Source: Syntrophaceae bacterium UBA6087
GTDB lineage: Bacteria; Desulfobacterota; Desulfomonilia; UBA1062
Reading direction: 5' to 3'
Length of the DNA: 64,000 nucleotides
NCBI GenBank assembly: GCA_002448235.1
Contig: DIXF01000001.1
Span: forward strand, 248,001-312,000
Part shown: in pieces, positions 17,040-23,842 of the stretch
Layout of the letters: each line of letters opens with the position of its first letter
How positions within the stretch are numbered: position 1 is the stretch's first letter
The notes under the pieces: generated by a model
Told to the model about the DNA's origin: nothing
Databases searched by the model: none
Seen by the model: only the letters and a program-made list of their open reading frames with translations
Made by a program: the position numbers and the translations under genes

Positions 17040-17531
17040 ATGAAACACGCAGGTGGAAGACCTACAAAGTTCACACCGGAACTCGCAGAGGAAATCTGTG
17101 AAGTCATAGCAACGGGGCATTCATTGAACAGTATCTGCAAGCGTGCAGATATGCCTGATTATTCGACAGTCTTGCGATGGCTCTCACGCGAGAGCGATTT
17201 TCGTGATGAGTTTCGCGGCATGTACGAGTATGCGAGGGAAGACCAGGCTGATACCATGGCCGATGAGATATTAGAGATTGCAGATGATACCAGTAATGAC
17301 ACCATTCTTGTAGAAAGCAAAGACGGCACAGTAAAGCCGGTGATAAACAGAGAATGGATAAGCCGGTGCCGATTAAGAGTCGATTCCCGCAAGTGGATTG
17401 CGATGAAGCTCAAGCCTCGCAAATACGGAAAACGGTTAGGGATGGTGAGCGCAGTGGGGCAGCCATTGAGTCCTCAGAAGCATGAGGTTAAATTTTTCGT
17501 GCTGGATTCAGGGCAGGAAGAGGATGGGTGA
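17040..17531 (+). CDS. terS: Phage small terminase subunit-like protein
   Basis: A 163-residue protein of the Sf6-type small terminase group: GRPTKFTPELAEEI, a helix-turn-helix around SLNSICKRADMPDYSTVLRWL, a helix with AREDQADTMADEILEIADD, and a C-terminal CRLRVDSRKWIAMKLKPRKYG. In phages TerS binds the pac site and recruits TerL for packaging. I use the ATG at 17040; an earlier in-frame start at 17001 lies inside the terminator hairpin. No intact TerL, portal or capsid gene follows, so in this element it would redirect a helper phage's packaging, as in phage-inducible islands. Confidence 0.82.
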   Translation: MKHAGGRPTKFTPELAEEICEVIATGHSLNSICKRADMPDYSTVLRWLSRESDFRDEFRGMYEYAREDQADTMADEILEIADDTSNDTILVESKDGTVKPVINREWISRCRLRVDSRKWIAMKLKPRKYGKRLGMVSAVGQPLSPQKHEVKFFVLDSGQEEDG

Positions 17532-17670
17532 GCGTGAAATAAAGTTCTCTATTGGACTGCCGTCGGTAGAGCTCTTTGTTGACCAACGTTCTACATGGAA
17601 AGATAGCGAGCATTGCCCCGCACCCAAGCCAGATGAAGCAAAACGCCTGAGCGAGAGCCGACAGAAGTGA
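17524..17670 (+). CDS. Short ORF after terS, possible remnant of a terminase gene
   Basis: A 48-codon frame starts at ATG 17524, overlapping the terS stop by 8 bp as a coupled gene would. It begins MGEREIKFSIGLPSVELFVD. Large terminases often start with a comparable short strand before the ATPase, so it could be a truncated terL, but the match is weak. It overlaps the 3' end of the convergent gene at 17591. It may be non-coding. Confidence 0.25.
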   Translation: MGEREIKFSIGLPSVELFVDQRSTWKDSEHCPAPKPDEAKRLSESRQK

Positions 17671-18259
17671 GGCTGTTCTCTTCGGCGATTCCGCCCATGA
17701 GTGATACAAATGCGGCGTAGTCCTGGAACCACTCACTGGATTTGCTGAAAGAGTGAACCAGCATTACAGCGTGGTTGGCGTTGAATCTCTGAGCCTCGAT
17801 AATGGCTGATGCTGTACGGTGCAGAAGCTGGTAGCGCGTGGTGGGTGGAACTGAGGATAGGCCCAACAACGTGATTAGATACGCGAGGCGCTTTGACTTG
17901 CCGGGGCTGGACTCAGCCTGCCACTCATGGACGGTAGGGCCGAACGGCTCTGAAACCTTGCCCTCTACAGCAATGGAAATGAGTTTTCCTTCAGAGCGGG
18001 CCAGAACCCATATGTCATTCTGTGACGGGTGAGAACCGCCTGGCAAAGGAACCTGATGCTCTGGCAGGGCAAGAAGAAGTTCTGCTGATGGAAACTGAGT
18101 CTTCAGAACGGCCTCAACCTCAAGAGGAAAACCTCCAGCATCTTGCCATGAGTAAGCAAGGGTGCGAGCTGAGTAACCCTGGCGCCAGTGTTTGACAGGC
18201 TCTGCGAGAAACTGCGCCCATTGCTCTGCGCTTGAAGTAGGAATGTAAATTTTGCTCAT
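17591..18259 (-). CDS. PD-(D/E)XK-like protein (DUF6946-type)
   Basis: A 222-residue cytoplasmic protein. The centre reads PSQNDIWVLAR, then SIAVEGKVSEPFG: D82 followed by E99-x-K101 on predicted adjacent strands, the layout of a PD-(D/E)XK nuclease core. I recall this pattern as the uncharacterised family DUF6946, but cannot verify it. The ATG at 18259 follows AGAGGAC. It lies 90 bp downstream of the DUF262-HNH gene on the same strand, so the three cargo genes may be one transcript. A nuclease or restriction-associated role is inference from the motif and neighbours. Confidence 0.68.
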   Translation of the reverse strand: MSKIYIPTSSAEQWAQFLAEPVKHWRQGYSARTLAYSWQDAGGFPLEVEAVLKTQFPSAELLLALPEHQVPLPGGSHPSQNDIWVLARSEGKLISIAVEGKVSEPFGPTVHEWQAESSPGKSKRLAYLITLLGLSSVPPTTRYQLLHRTASAIIEAQRFNANHAVMLVHSFSKSSEWFQDYAAFVSLMGGIAEENSLTSVGSRSGVLLHLAWVRGNARYLSM

Positions 18260-18324
18260 CGCGTAAGTCCTCTTCTTATAAAGGGGCTAATCTAGTACGG
18301 CTTCCCACATAAGAGTATCGTAAC

Positions 18325-18344
18325 GGTGCAAGCGATTGTTAGGC
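18325..18344 (-). other. attC-like half site
   Basis: Read on the minus strand just after the DUF262-HNH stop, GCCTAACAATCGCTTGCACC resembles the left end of integron attC recombination sites (RYYYAAC core plus following box). No matching right half with GTTRRRY was found in the gap to 18259, so at best it is a remnant. Confidence 0.25.
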
Positions 18345-18349
18345 CCTTC

Positions 18350-19432
18350 TCATTTTCCCGATTTTCTTCTGTTATCTTCTTTGCATAGCATCTGGCAGTT
18401 ATTGGCAGATGTTTTTCCGCCTTCGCACCAAGGCGTGATGTGGTCGCCTTCCATTTCATCAATGTCAAAATACTTTTTACACACTGGGCAAATGCCTTTC
18501 TGCCGCTCGTAGGCCTCCCGCTTATAGCTCTTGGTAAATGCCCTAATGTTCAGGTGCTTTTCTTTCCCGTCCAAGACGTAGGAATAAATCCCTTTCTTAT
18601 TCGTGACATCATCATCTTCCATGAGCCTTGAAATCTGAGCTTCGAGTTTTTCTGAATCAAACTCCCGCTTGTTGAATTCATTATACAGTTCGCCCCAGCC
18701 GATGCCTTTCATCTCATTCCGGTATGTCGGAAAAGTGGCCTTAACCCAGGCAATAACGGACTGAAAGTACAGCCATAAGTCATTGGCATTGGGCTTGTGC
18801 TGGTTCTTCGCCATGTAGCCCTCAATCTTATCATTGCTGGTCCATTTTATTATCGTTTCCATGTAATCTTGCCGGATGGCCGAGCCGTTCAGATAGTTCC
18901 CACCCAAGCCGTAAGCAGGGCATCCATTTCTGCTGAAATGCCGCTTCGCATCTGTCACCCAGGGGCCTGCATATACTGCATTTCTCAATTCCTGGTCGGT
19001 CAGCTTTTCACCTGCGATGTTGATAGTTTTGAACCACTCCAGCTTCTCACTGTCCGTGCCGCTGCACAGGTAGACCATCAGCTTGTAGCTGAGGATTTGC
19101 TCCTGCTCATCGTTATGATAGTTATGGAAGTATCGGTTATCGAAAGCAAAGTCGCCTTCGACAAACTGGCAAATGGATATGGTGCGTTGCTGCCCGTCAA
19201 TGACTTCAAAATTACCATCCTCACGCACAGCCCAGTACATGACGTTCAGCGGAAACTCTTTCTTGATGGTGTTAATAACAGCATCGCGCTGCTTGTCCTT
19301 GTAGATGAACTCCCTCTGAAAAGGCGGTCGAATATCAAGCTTGCCGCTGTATCCCACCACGCCGCCTTCATCGTTGTCCTTATAACCGTCGGTCAACTCG
19401 CGAACGGTGATTTCCTTGAGTTCGATTTTCAT
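18350..19432 (-). CDS. DUF262 (ParB-like) and HNH endonuclease protein
   Basis: A 360-residue protein with two parts. Residues ~5-150 are a DUF262 domain with RPPFQREF (35-42) and the nucleotide-binding DGQQR (79-83), the ParB/DndB-like signature found in GmrS and SspE. Residues ~300-360 are an HNH nuclease: CPVC (315-318), GDH (329-331), N345 and N354, with extra cysteines C346 and C350. The two together suggest NTP-controlled DNA cleavage. The ATG overlaps the methyltransferase stop by 4 bp, a coupled arrangement like a modification-restriction pair. It may cut unmethylated or foreign modified DNA; the target is unknown. Confidence 0.87.
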   Translation of the reverse strand: MKIELKEITVRELTDGYKDNDEGGVVGYSGKLDIRPPFQREFIYKDKQRDAVINTIKKEFPLNVMYWAVREDGNFEVIDGQQRTISICQFVEGDFAFDNRYFHNYHNDEQEQILSYKLMVYLCSGTDSEKLEWFKTINIAGEKLTDQELRNAVYAGPWVTDAKRHFSRNGCPAYGLGGNYLNGSAIRQDYMETIIKWTSNDKIEGYMAKNQHKPNANDLWLYFQSVIAWVKATFPTYRNEMKGIGWGELYNEFNKREFDSEKLEAQISRLMEDDDVTNKKGIYSYVLDGKEKHLNIRAFTKSYKREAYERQKGICPVCKKYFDIDEMEGDHITPWCEGGKTSANNCQMLCKEDNRRKSGK

Positions 19433-20529
19433 TTGTGTCCACCTTTTCGCCTCACAAGTACGCGGGCATACAGTTGAATGTAGTAGTCGTTATCGACCAT
19501 GTAATATGTCTTGCCATGCGGGGGGGAGACTAACTTCAGCGTGGCACCGTCGTTTAGCTTTGTCACCTTGCGTCTCTGGCCATTTATACTAACTTGTATT
19601 TGTGGTGGATAGGTCTTTGTCGCTGCGCCAAACCAGGTTTTAGTAATCCCAACAATTTCAAACTGGTCAGGATTGTGCTTGTCCAGAAAAGTAATGGGTA
19701 CGCCCATCACCCCCTCGTAATCTACGGGAATATCCTTGGTATGACTGACCTCAATGGCCTCATAGTTATCATAGGTCGGATATTCCTCTGGACTGTAGGT
19801 TTTGTAGAGAATCAGGTCTTCGTGGCGCTTTGAAATATCTAGGTTGGTGAACCAGCAGGCATTCCCTAGGCTCCGCCATTTATTGCCTGCATCATCTTCC
19901 CAGTATCGGGTTTCCCTAGGTTCGTAGTAATCAGGCACCTTGAATGCCATGTCGCCATTGTTGTAGCCCAGCCAAATCCTGTTTTCCTCGATAAGTTTGA
20001 ATATTTCTCTGTAGCTGATTGCGTTCTGGTTTCCGATAATCACGAACTTCTTATCGAGCGCTATGAGTTGAGAAACATACTCACGGAATAGTGAAAACGG
20101 TGGATTCGTCACCACAATGTCGGCCTGCTTCAGCATTTCGATGGCTTCCTTGCTTCGGAAGTCGCCGTCGCCCTTCAGGTGCTTTTGGCCGATTTCTTCG
20201 CGGTCGGGAACGTTGTTCCTGTTCTTGTCCCCGAAGTATTCCAGATAGATGGCCTGTTCGCAATCGTTCATACTAAACAAATCCATTTCTTGGTTCTTGT
20301 AGCAGGTAGTGATGAGCTTCTTGAGGCCCAATTTCTCAAAGTTGTGTGAGAAGTAGTGGAAAAAATTGCTCACTCTCGGGTCGTCGCAATTGCAGTACAC
20401 CACTTTCCCTTCGAAGTGCCTTTTGTAGTGTTTGATTTCTTTTTCGATGTCTGAAAGTTGAGTGTAGAACTCGTCTTGCTTCGAGCTCTTCGCCTTATGA
20501 AGACTTCGGTTTTTGTCTCTACCGGTCAT
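19429..20529 (-). CDS. EcoRI-type adenine-specific DNA methyltransferase
   Basis: A 366-residue N6-adenine methyltransferase of the M.EcoRI family. The N-terminus SSKQDEFYTQLSDIEKE and KVVYCNCDDPRVSNF (~42-56) are family hallmarks, and VTNPPFSLF (140-148) is catalytic motif IV. The usual DPPY is NPPF here. The ATG at 20529 follows TAGGAA. It is the second gene of the minus-strand cargo operon and overlaps the DUF262-HNH gene by 4 bp. Its role is probably self-protection for that nuclease; its recognition sequence may or may not be GAATTC. Confidence 0.92.
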   Translation of the reverse strand: MTGRDKNRSLHKAKSSKQDEFYTQLSDIEKEIKHYKRHFEGKVVYCNCDDPRVSNFFHYFSHNFEKLGLKKLITTCYKNQEMDLFSMNDCEQAIYLEYFGDKNRNNVPDREEIGQKHLKGDGDFRSKEAIEMLKQADIVVTNPPFSLFREYVSQLIALDKKFVIIGNQNAISYREIFKLIEENRIWLGYNNGDMAFKVPDYYEPRETRYWEDDAGNKWRSLGNACWFTNLDISKRHEDLILYKTYSPEEYPTYDNYEAIEVSHTKDIPVDYEGVMGVPITFLDKHNPDQFEIVGITKTWFGAATKTYPPQIQVSINGQRRKVTKLNDGATLKLVSPPHGKTYYMVDNDYYIQLYARVLVRRKGGHK

Positions 20530-20547
20530 GCGAGTTTCCTAACGTCA

Positions 20548-20673
20548 TTAGCGGGCAATCTCCCATTCAGTTATATTTGGTCTACCGTGTGAATCAGCGG
20601 AAAATTTTTTGTTTATTCGGTCGCGCCTTGTCTTCCATTCGAGCTCTTCTGTCATTGATGCCCCTGCCTTCAT
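20548..20673 (-). CDS. Small ORF upstream of the methyltransferase
   Basis: An open frame of 41 codons (or 35 from the ATG at 20655, which has a better AGGGGC site) ends 18 bp before the methyltransferase start on the same strand. The product is basic and helical (EWKTRRDRINKKF). It may be a leader, a small regulator of the cargo operon, or the tail of a deleted gene. I do not recognise it. Confidence 0.35.
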   Translation of the reverse strand: MKAGASMTEELEWKTRRDRINKKFSADSHGRPNITEWEIAR

Positions 20674-21038
20674 TCCACAATAAAAAACAATAACGATATA
20701 CAGGATATAACATAGTTTATTCTGTGTAAAGCAATGATATGATTTGAGGGGGTCATCGGCCTCCTGGGTGCAAAGGACGTGTCGATGAGGTGCTTTGTCC
20801 GATAGATTGAAGTCATGAGAAGTGGCCTCTGAATCCAGTTTTCACTAAATCCTGAGAATGAAACGGATAATATCATAGAGAAAAAGCTTAAGTTAGTTTA
20901 TATTGAGCAAGTGGAAGCGGTGAATGGTGCGAATATCTTCAAGGATAGCTGCTTAAATAAGAGGCAAAGGCTGAGATATGCTGAAACTCGTTCCAACAGT
21001 AAAGGGATGAGTAGTTTTCCGACAGTTGAAAGGTCAAA
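20674..21038. other. Gene-free stretch near the right end of the element
   Basis: About 365 bp, AT-rich relative to the flanks, with no convincing ORF. On the minus strand TTTACA and TATCCT 17 bp apart (near 20690-20720) could be the promoter of the cargo operon, but the match is weak. Confidence 0.4.
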
Positions 21039-21065
21039 AGGTCGGGGCCTGACCTCGGCTTTTTT
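21039..21065 (+). terminator. Possible terminator near the right end of the element
   Basis: AGGTC (21039-21043) and GACCT (21051-21055) form a short stem around GGGGCCT, followed by CGGC and a run of Ts to 21065. No plus-strand gene is obvious upstream, so it may insulate the element or be part of the attachment region. Confidence 0.4.
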
Positions 21066-21066
21066 G

Positions 21067-21090
21067 CGAAAAGGGGAGAGGATGGGGAGA
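21067..21090 (+). repeat. Candidate integrase arm site, right
   Basis: CGAAAAGGGGAG-N4-TGGGGAGA, the same sequence and orientation as 10217-10240, lies 50 bp inside the right 56-bp repeat. Confidence 0.55.
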
Positions 21091-21139
21091 GGGCGCTTAC
21101 TACAGAAACAATGTTATTATAGCATGTTTCATAAGTTGA

Positions 21140-21195
21140 GTGCCCGGGGCCGGAATCGAACCGGCACGGCACCAGGTGCCGAGGGATTTTAAGTC
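21140..21195 (-). repeat. attR: 56-bp direct repeat, within the intact tRNA-Leu
   Basis: Identical to 10046-10101. It is the 3' half of the tRNA-Leu gene supplied by the element and joined to the host 5' half at 21196-21225. Confidence 0.95.
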
Positions 21196-21225
21196 CCTTG
21201 CGTCTACCAATTCCGCCACCCGGGC
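21141..21225 (-). tRNA. tRNA-Leu (anticodon UAA)
   Basis: An 85-nt class II tRNA without an encoded CCA. The acceptor stem GCCCGGG/CCCGGGC, the anticodon stem AGGGA/TCCCT with loop CTTAAAA (anticodon TAA), a long variable arm and the T arm GCCGG-TTCGATT-CCGGC are all complete. It is the integration target of the element on its left; its 3' half is element-derived. Confidence 0.96.
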
Positions 21226-21424
21226 AGGTAACGGAGGATGTAATATCAACACGGCGTATATGTCAAGAGCATCATACGATGTTTCGATAATGTCGTCGGG
21301 CATGCATCCGCCGGTCGGTCCGGGATTCAAGGGCGGGGCCTCCCGTCCCGATACTGTGTATGAAGCAACCTTCCGGCAACGTAAATGAGCTGCCGGGTAC
21401 GATCATCATAAGAGGAGCGTTGGT

Positions 21425-23035
21425 ATGATAAAGGTGACATGCCTTGGAGCTGCCGGTTGCGTGACCGGTTCATGTTTTCTCGTGGAGAATACCTACGGCA
21501 AGAAGGTACTGGTGGATTGCGGCCTTTTTCAGGGCGGCAAGCAGATGGAGCTGAGGAACGCAAGAGACTGGGATTTCGTACCCTCGCAGGTCGGTACGCT
21601 TTTCCTCACGCATGCCCATATCGATCATTGCGGAAGGATTCCGAAGCTGGTGAGAGACGGCTTCAAGGGCAGGATCATCACCTCCCCCCCCACAGCCCAG
21701 CTTTGCGAGATCATGCTCCTCGATGCGGCGCACGTGCAGGAAATGGATGCCCAGTGGCAGTCCAGAAAAAACCGGCGAAAGGCCTTCAAGGATATCAGGC
21801 CCCTCTACACGACGGAAGATGCCTATAAGAGCCTGCAATATTTCAATCCGGTCGAAGGCGATGAAGTGATCACCGTCGACGAAGGCATCAGGGCGCGCCT
21901 GAGGAACTCGGGACACATCCTGGGTGCTTCCATAGTTGAGCTCTGGATCCAGGACGGGGAAAAAGAGATCAAGTTCGTGTTTTCCGGCGATATCGGCATG
22001 AACCACCAGCTCATCATCAAAGAGCCCCAGGAGATCTTTACGGCAGATTACCTCTTCGTGGAATCCACCTATGGAAACCGGCAGCACAAAGACTTCGAAT
22101 CCAGTAAGGAAGAGCTATTGGAGGCGATCAACTACGCGGTTTCCAACAAGGAAAAGGTGATCATCCCGGCATTTGCCGTAGAACGCACCCAGGAAATCAT
22201 CTACATCCTGAACGAGTTCCACCGGGCGGGCAGGCTGCCTGATATCCCGATATACCTCGACAGCCCGCTGGCTATAAAGGCTACCGAGATTTTCAAGCAG
22301 AACAGGAAATACTTCGACGACGAAGCCATGGCCATCGTAAACCAGGGCTTTGATCCCTTCGACATGCCGAACCTCCGCTATTCTCAGACTCCAGCCGAAT
22401 CCATGGCGATAAACGAGCATGCGGGCTCCGCCATCATCATAGCAGGAAGCGGCATGTGCACCGCAGGAAGGATCAAGCACCATCTGAAGCACAACATCTG
22501 GAAGGAAGGCGCGAGCGTCGTGATCGTCGGCTTTCAGGCCCAGGGCTCTCCGGGAAGGCAGATCGTCGAGGGAAAGAAAACCATTAAGATCCTGCGCGAA
22601 GAAGTCGTGGTCAGGGCCAAGGTATTTACCATCGGAGGCTTCTCCGCCCATGCCGACCAGAAAGCCCTGCTGCAGTGGGTGGGCAACTTCAAGGAATCCA
22701 ATCCCCACGTTTTCGTGGTGCACGGCGAGAGCTCGGCAAGCGTTGAGTTTGCCCATGTCGTCAACGAGAATCTCGGCCTGAAGAGCTATGTACCCGGATG
22801 GCGCGAGACCCTGTTCCTCAAGCCCAGGGAGTTCCCCATCGAGGTGAGCCGTCCCAAAGAAGAAAAGCCGACCATCGGAGAGGACATGCTGCAGATCCAT
22901 GCCGAGGTCTTAAGCGAGCTCGAACGCCTCAGATGGCGTATCCAGAGGGCCGAAAACCGGGAAAAGATCACCGAGGAGGAGATCGACCGGCTCCGGTACA
23001 TCCAGGAGGAGCTCCAGCAGATATTGGCGGCCTGA
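21425..23035 (+). CDS. MBL-fold beta-CASP metallohydrolase (RNA-processing type)
   Basis: A 536-residue metallo-beta-lactamase fold protein with the zinc motif HAHIDHCG and the beta-CASP insert (SGHILGAS, SGDIG, GSGMCTAGRI), ending with an RMMBL-like segment GGFSAHADQ. This is the architecture of bacterial and archaeal CPSF73-like nucleases. A C-terminal charged helical tail (~470-536) with ERLRWRIQRAENREK is extra. It should be a zinc-dependent endo- or exoribonuclease in the cytosol. The start follows GAGGAG. It is the first core gene after the element and has its own transcription unit. Confidence 0.9.
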   Translation: MIKVTCLGAAGCVTGSCFLVENTYGKKVLVDCGLFQGGKQMELRNARDWDFVPSQVGTLFLTHAHIDHCGRIPKLVRDGFKGRIITSPPTAQLCEIMLLDAAHVQEMDAQWQSRKNRRKAFKDIRPLYTTEDAYKSLQYFNPVEGDEVITVDEGIRARLRNSGHILGASIVELWIQDGEKEIKFVFSGDIGMNHQLIIKEPQEIFTADYLFVESTYGNRQHKDFESSKEELLEAINYAVSNKEKVIIPAFAVERTQEIIYILNEFHRAGRLPDIPIYLDSPLAIKATEIFKQNRKYFDDEAMAIVNQGFDPFDMPNLRYSQTPAESMAINEHAGSAIIIAGSGMCTAGRIKHHLKHNIWKEGASVVIVGFQAQGSPGRQIVEGKKTIKILREEVVVRAKVFTIGGFSAHADQKALLQWVGNFKESNPHVFVVHGESSASVEFAHVVNENLGLKSYVPGWRETLFLKPREFPIEVSRPKEEKPTIGEDMLQIHAEVLSELERLRWRIQRAENREKITEEEIDRLRYIQEELQQILAA

Positions 23036-23328
23036 TCCTGTCCCGGCGCTTACCCGGCCCGCACGGGCAGAGGCCGGCAGTCGTCCGGGAAAAACCGGAC
23101 GGAAGAGACGGCGGAGCGGGCGTCCTGCCGACCGGTATTCCATCCTGATCTCAAGCTATTGATATCAGTGATGAAAAAAAGTTACATCTGCAGCGAATAC
23201 CATGCATAATCCCCTTGAAACCCGCACCGTATGTTCTATTATGATTATTCTGTACAAACGAAAATTGTATGGAGGAGATGCCGTTTCACTGCAGCTGGGG
23301 CACGAGAACCATTACAAAGGAGAGAAAG

Positions 23329-23835
23329 ATGGCCCAGATCAGAGAACACAGGACGCATCCACGAACATACTGCAGGATACCGCTGGATTGTCTGTCGAAG
23401 CAGTCGGATCAGTCGTTCCATGCAACGGTTTTCAACTTGAGCGATGACGGGGTGTACCTGGAGACCGACCATGTGGTCAGGCCGGGGGAAAACATTCTTA
23501 TTCATGCAGCGCAGGAAGTGCCGGAAGAAGTAGCCTGTAAGGAATTCGAGGACAATGTCGGCATCATCAGGTGGTCCAGTTACATGGAGCAGGGGGAACA
23601 TCATCTGTTCGGAGCAGGTGTGAAATTTTACTATCCCGACATGATGGAAGATCTGAAGGAAGTCAGAGGGTTGACATATTACTGTGACATGTGCGGCAGA
23701 ACCATCAGATTCACCGATGTGCAGCAGAGCAAGGGGATCATATGGATGTGCCCGCGATGCAATGCCTATGTGGAAAATCTCCCGAAAGCATTGAACGAGA
23801 CAACCTCTCGGTTTCTCATCGGCAACGTGCTGTGA
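23329..23835 (+). CDS. PilZ-domain protein with C-terminal zinc ribbon
   Basis: A 168-residue protein. The N-terminal PilZ domain has the c-di-GMP-binding pair RTHPR (RxxxR) and NLSDDG (NxSxxG), so it probably binds c-di-GMP. The C-terminal ~50 residues have two CxxC pairs (YYCDMCG, WMCPRC), like a small zinc ribbon. The combination suggests a c-di-GMP-responsive adaptor. I use the ATG at 23329, behind AAAGGAGAG, rather than 23269. The output partner is unknown. It converges with the lipoprotein gene, and the stop codons are seven bases apart. Confidence 0.82.
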   Translation: MAQIREHRTHPRTYCRIPLDCLSKQSDQSFHATVFNLSDDGVYLETDHVVRPGENILIHAAQEVPEEVACKEFEDNVGIIRWSSYMEQGEHHLFGAGVKFYYPDMMEDLKEVRGLTYYCDMCGRTIRFTDVQQSKGIIWMCPRCNAYVENLPKALNETTSRFLIGNVL

Positions 23836-23842
23836 CGTTTTT

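Larger units (their letters stand above)
10046..21195. mobile_element. 11.1-kb integrative element in tRNA-Leu(UAA), phage-satellite-like
   Basis: The element is bounded by the 56-bp repeats at 10046-10101 and 21140-21195, so its unit length is 11,094 bp. Order: integrase, hypothetical, AlpA/Xis-like protein, primase, RepA-like ATPase, iteron-like cluster, SF2 helicase, Cys-rich protein and small terminase (all plus), then a PD-(D/E)XK-like protein, a DUF262-HNH protein and an EcoRI-type methyltransferase (minus). Structural phage genes, relaxase and conjugation genes are absent. Integrase plus regulator plus primase/replication plus a small terminase without a large one is the pattern of phage-inducible islands and other satellites, which borrow helper capsids. 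Insertion leaves the tRNA intact because the element supplies its 3' end. Confidence 0.9.

Noticed and set aside
17001..17531. Upstream start for the small terminase at 17001
   Set aside because: It lies inside the terminator hairpin; the ATG at 17040 gives the family N-terminus and a plausible ribosome site.
20674..21038. A further cargo gene in the stretch before the right end
   Set aside because: Frames there are short, have poor ribosome sites, and show no recognisable motifs.
10046..21195. Conjugative element or complete prophage
   Set aside because: There is no relaxase, type IV secretion, portal, capsid, tail or lysis gene; the gene set fits a satellite better.
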